A DNA stretch of 64,000 bases, taken from assembly GCA_030583905.1 (NCBI GenBank), contig CP129481.1:3006136-3070135 (forward strand), in the 5' to 3' direction. Position 1 is the first letter of the stretch. Every line of letters begins with the position of its first letter. A program made the translations under genes and the position numbers. This DNA comes from Anaerolineales bacterium. GTDB taxonomy: Bacteria > Chloroflexota > Anaerolineae > Anaerolineales > Villigracilaceae. The notes beneath the pieces were generated by a model that ran no database searches, was not told the origin of the DNA, and saw only the letters and a list, made by a program, of their open reading frames with translations. Shown here in pieces: positions 61,370 to 64,000 of this stretch.

Positions 61370-62620
61370 ATGGCAAATATCCCCACTGAAAACATCACCA
61401 TCCTTGTAGGAATTGTTATTCTGCTGATTTTATTCTTGCTTTTTATCTTTATTGTTGTACTTTTCTTTCAGATCCGAAAACTTCAAAGCAACAAGGGTGA
61501 ACCATCAGAAATTGCACCCCAAATTGCTGTATTAGGTGAAAAAATATCGCACATAGAGCCAGTTGTGCAAGCAGTAAATATTTTACAAGCAAATGTACAA
61601 GGACTAGGCGAAAGAATCGGAATAGTGGAGACAAGTCAAAGCACGGTCTATCAAGGCGTAAATCAATTAGGAAACGAAGTTCGGGGATTAACAGAAAGAA
61701 TCGTTTCGGTAGAGAAAAACCAGATTACATCGAATCAGGGCGTAGGAAACTTCGCAACAAGCGCCTTATCTTCAATATCAGAACTCAAAACGCTCACAAC
61801 AACTCTCTCTGAAGCAACGGGGGCAATGCGGACTGATTTGTCCAACACAAAAAACAATTTATCAGAACTTCATGCTCATATAAAATCAAAGCAAGAAGTT
61901 GATAGACAAACTGCTGATTCAATTCGCAGACTAGAAACTATCATCGCAGGCACACAAACCAAAGGCTCGGCAGGCGAAAATGTATTGGAAGTTGTTTTCG
62001 CCAAACTTCCAATTGAGTGGCAAGTCCGTGATTTTAGAATTGGGGGAAAATCTGTTGAGTTTGCGCTTCGTTTACCAAACAATTTAATTATGCCAATTGA
62101 CAGTAAATGGGCAGCCACAAATTTACTTGAACAATTTATCAATTCTGATGACGTCCAAGAACAACAAAGGCTAAAAAAAGATATTGAAAGTGCAGTTTTA
62201 GCAAAAGCGAAAGAAGTTCGAAAATACCTTGACCCCAGCATAACCGTAAATTTTGGTGTTGCTGTTGTACCAGATGCAGTTTACGACTTATGCGCTGGCA
62301 TCCAGTCGGAGACCTTTCAACTCAACGTTGTTCTTGTAAGCTACAGCATGTTTGTGCCTTATCTGCTTTTAGTTTTCCAAACCACGTTGAAAACTAGTCA
62401 AAGTGTAGATTTACAAAAATTAGACGCCTATTTACAAACCGCTCAAGAAAGTATTACCAATTTGCAGGACGAGTTAGATGGACGTTTTTCAAGGGCTATT
62501 ACGATGATGAATAACTCGCGTGATGATATGCGTGCAGTAGTGGGCAAATTGAGCGGAAGTCTTACAGGCTTGCAGATTGGAGCAAGCTCAGCATCACAGG
62601 AAAAAACTCTTGAAGGCTAA
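61370..62620 (+). CDS. RmuC-like DNA recombination protein
   Basis: A 416-residue protein with an N-terminal membrane helix (about residues 10-36), a long coiled-coil region (about 40-190, repeats of LGERIG/LTERIV) and the RmuC nuclease-like domain: KGSAGENVLEVVFAKLP, then VEFALRLPNNLIMPIDSKWA, with the D-x-K pair of PD-(D/E)xK enzymes. RmuC proteins limit DNA inversions and some occur near defence loci. The gene is AT-rich compared with its left neighbours. AAGGAAAGAAG precedes the ATG. Confidence 0.87.
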   Translation: MANIPTENITILVGIVILLILFLLFIFIVVLFFQIRKLQSNKGEPSEIAPQIAVLGEKISHIEPVVQAVNILQANVQGLGERIGIVETSQSTVYQGVNQLGNEVRGLTERIVSVEKNQITSNQGVGNFATSALSSISELKTLTTTLSEATGAMRTDLSNTKNNLSELHAHIKSKQEVDRQTADSIRRLETIIAGTQTKGSAGENVLEVVFAKLPIEWQVRDFRIGGKSVEFALRLPNNLIMPIDSKWAATNLLEQFINSDDVQEQQRLKKDIESAVLAKAKEVRKYLDPSITVNFGVAVVPDAVYDLCAGIQSETFQLNVVLVSYSMFVPYLLLVFQTTLKTSQSVDLQKLDAYLQTAQESITNLQDELDGRFSRAITMMNNSRDDMRAVVGKLSGSLTGLQIGASSASQEKTLEG

Positions 62621-62770
62621 AAACGATGAATAGAATGTTTCGACGAGCATCGGGATAATGTATACTCCATCTGCGCGAGCAAGCATGTTTCTGCCTAAAC
62701 GCGAGTATCAGGTCCTCTTTAGTGCGGGAAACGCAAACCATTAGTCAACCCGTCCAATCACATTATTGAA

Positions 62771-63685
62771 ATGATAGATTCTCTTATCAAAGACCCAGCC
62801 ATCAAACAAGTACTCAACTTTCTGGTATTGACGTTGAGTGTTTCCGCTTATTATTCGTTATTCAAATATTCAAGAAAAATTCTTTCCCTATTTATTGAGC
62901 CAACCGAGCAACTTACAGATAAAGAACAATTACGGCTTGATCGCTTGCTAGAAAGTGGAAAGCGATTTCATAATTCAAGTTTTATATTAGCGGGCGTGCT
63001 ACTTGCTCTTTCATCCTTGAGCGGCTTTGATAAATTTGCTGCCCCGTTTGGTGACATAGTTTTTCCGAAATTACAAGCAGCAATTGGGTTGTTTATTCTA
63101 TGTATCATCTCGCTTGTCGTTTCAGATAGATACTTCTTAATGGCGTACCCTTGGATGAAGATTGATAACCGCAGACCACCATTCGATTGGATTGCTATGG
63201 GGTTACATTTTGAAAAAAGTCTGTTTTCTGGTTTTATTTTTTATTTACCGTTACCAATTGCATCTATCGGAGCAACTATTATTTTAGCGACTGATGCAAG
63301 TCTTTCTAATATTGCGAATTTCTCCGTGTTGTCTATGACAGGTTTCGGCTTACTGTATTTACCCAGAACCATCTATTATTGGAATCACTTAATCGAAGTA
63401 CGTGAAGATCATAGAGGCGGAGCGGTTACACTTTCAGTTTACTTGCTTTATTGGTATAGAATGTTGAGACAGATTTTGTATTCAATTTATATCATTCTGC
63501 CAATCGTAATTGCCGTCCCACAATGGCAAAGTTCTCAATTTGCGACAACCGTACTGTATCTTACTTTTGCATTTGGAATTGCCTATATTGTAAGAATGAT
63601 TTTTTCGATGAGGTTTATTTATCGAAATATTGACAAGTTAGGATTGAAGTTCGGCTTCCCTATCGCGTCTCGTCACTATAAATAG
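62771..63685 (+). CDS. Polytopic membrane protein of unknown function
   Basis: A 304-residue protein with about seven hydrophobic helices. A cytosolic stretch near residues 40-70 (EQLTDKEQLRLDRLLESG) is charged. No transporter or enzyme motif is recognised. It is AT-rich like the RmuC-like gene before it, with 150 bases between, and it is followed by copies of the island repeat, so it is probably part of the same acquired segment. It lacks a ribosome site. Confidence 0.72.
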   Translation: MIDSLIKDPAIKQVLNFLVLTLSVSAYYSLFKYSRKILSLFIEPTEQLTDKEQLRLDRLLESGKRFHNSSFILAGVLLALSSLSGFDKFAAPFGDIVFPKLQAAIGLFILCIISLVVSDRYFLMAYPWMKIDNRRPPFDWIAMGLHFEKSLFSGFIFYLPLPIASIGATIILATDASLSNIANFSVLSMTGFGLLYLPRTIYYWNHLIEVREDHRGGAVTLSVYLLYWYRMLRQILYSIYIILPIVIAVPQWQSSQFATTVLYLTFAFGIAYIVRMIFSMRFIYRNIDKLGLKFGFPIASRHYK

Positions 63686-63699
63686 AAAATAGTATTAAT

Positions 63700-63966
63700 G
63701 GGCATTAGGATCACGCACCCCATCTCGGCGGCAAGGCGCAGGCAGGCATCCCATGAAGATCGCGCGGGGTGATGTCCGCGAGGTGGTTGGGACAAGTCCC
63801 TTTTTGTGGTTGGTGCCCCTCCCATCCCACTGCGTGGTACTGCTGCGCGATCCCCAAATACGACATTTCAAGTTGGGCAGGGATGCAGAATGTACAAGTC
63901 GTATTTGGAGAGGGAACTCATATTCCGTGAAGTTCACGCGGGGCGGTGTCCGCGAGGCGGTTAGGC
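63700..63966 (+). repeat. Second locus of the island repeat family
   Basis: Contains two copies of the hairpin (CCATGAAGATCGCGCGGGG near 63750, CCGTGAAGTTCACGCGGGG near 63925), each followed by GATGTCCGCGAGG or GGTGTCCGCGAGG and ending in GTTGGGA or GTTAGGC. Between them an 11-bp palindrome (CCAAATACGAC, arms 63854-63864 and 63898-63908) encloses a GTTGGGC at 63872-63878. No gene is supported from 63686 to the end of the window. Confidence 0.6.
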
Positions 63967-64000
63967 AGTCATGTCACAGAGTAAAGTCAGTTTTTAAGTC

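Noticed and set aside
63695..63937. 80-codon minus-strand gene at the window end
   Set aside because: It is made of the island repeat sequence and has no homology-like features.

Overview
The window reads as chromosomal DNA of a Chloroflexota bacterium, most likely of the Anaerolineae. This is an inference from gene content. There is a complete set of late coenzyme F420 genes with F420-dependent oxidoreductases, a two-subunit 2-oxoacid:ferredoxin oxidoreductase, a Ser/Thr kinase with a membrane anchor and extracellular domain beside a forkhead-associated protein, and many moderately GC-rich, tightly packed genes. Several genes have a TATAAT box 7-8 bases before the ATG, which implies leaderless mRNAs. 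No rRNA, tRNA or CRISPR array was seen.

Layout. 1-8.4 kb: kinase plus FHA-lipase pair, a minus-strand fusion of a glutamate-cysteine-ligase-like domain with an M20 peptidase, a HIT protein and an aminotransferase behind an attenuator-like leader. 8.5-13.1 kb, minus strand: a 38-residue VOC-like protein, an ABM monooxygenase-like protein, a formylglycine-generating-enzyme-like lipoprotein and an acyl/acetyl-CoA synthetase. 13.2-22.1 kb: zinc-ribbon protein, upp, amidase, DUF1801 protein, a methyltransferase interrupted by two consecutive UGA codons followed by a SECIS-like hairpin, a secernin-type C69 peptidase, two unknown proteins, proline dehydrogenase (minus) and a beta-lactamase-like serine hydrolase.

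22.2-49.5 kb is a long, almost entirely plus-strand block. It starts with a coiled-coil zinc-ribbon protein, a membrane-anchored NACHT-HEAT protein and SsnA. The F420 block follows: NADPH:F420 reductase, CofE, a PPOX-class protein, a stand-alone FbiB-C-like nitroreductase, CofD, CofC and an LLM-class oxidoreductase. Molybdenum-hydroxylase genes come next (FAD subunit, XdhD-like Mo/FeS subunit, XdhC), interleaved with an alcohol dehydrogenase, a CcrM-type adenine methyltransferase, an M16 peptidase and a possible two-gene nucleotidyltransferase module. A CBS-type pyrophosphatase, an Rnk-like factor, an SPFH protein and the NAD(P)HX repair enzyme complete the block. SsnA together with an XdhD-like subunit recalls the E. 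coli ygfM-xdhD-ssnA neighbourhood, so the F420 genes sit inside a purine/Mo-hydroxylase-like locus.

49.5-52.8 kb is an AT-rich island of plus-strand genes separated by related repeats. These begin near GCCYAMC and end in GTTGGGC, resembling an integron-type cassette array. It carries a HEPN-TIR fusion protein (candidate immunity effector) and three small membrane proteins. 52.8-61.2 kb returns to core-like genes: GNAT, a GntR/FCD regulator with a clear promoter and operator, KorAB (KorA with a histone-like Lys/Ala tail), an MFS exporter, an ArfB-like release factor, a membrane protein, a lipoprotein, a tandem 22-bp repeat array and an HU-related protein. 61.2-64 kb is a second AT-rich segment (RmuC-like protein and a polytopic membrane protein) that ends in another copy of the same repeat family.
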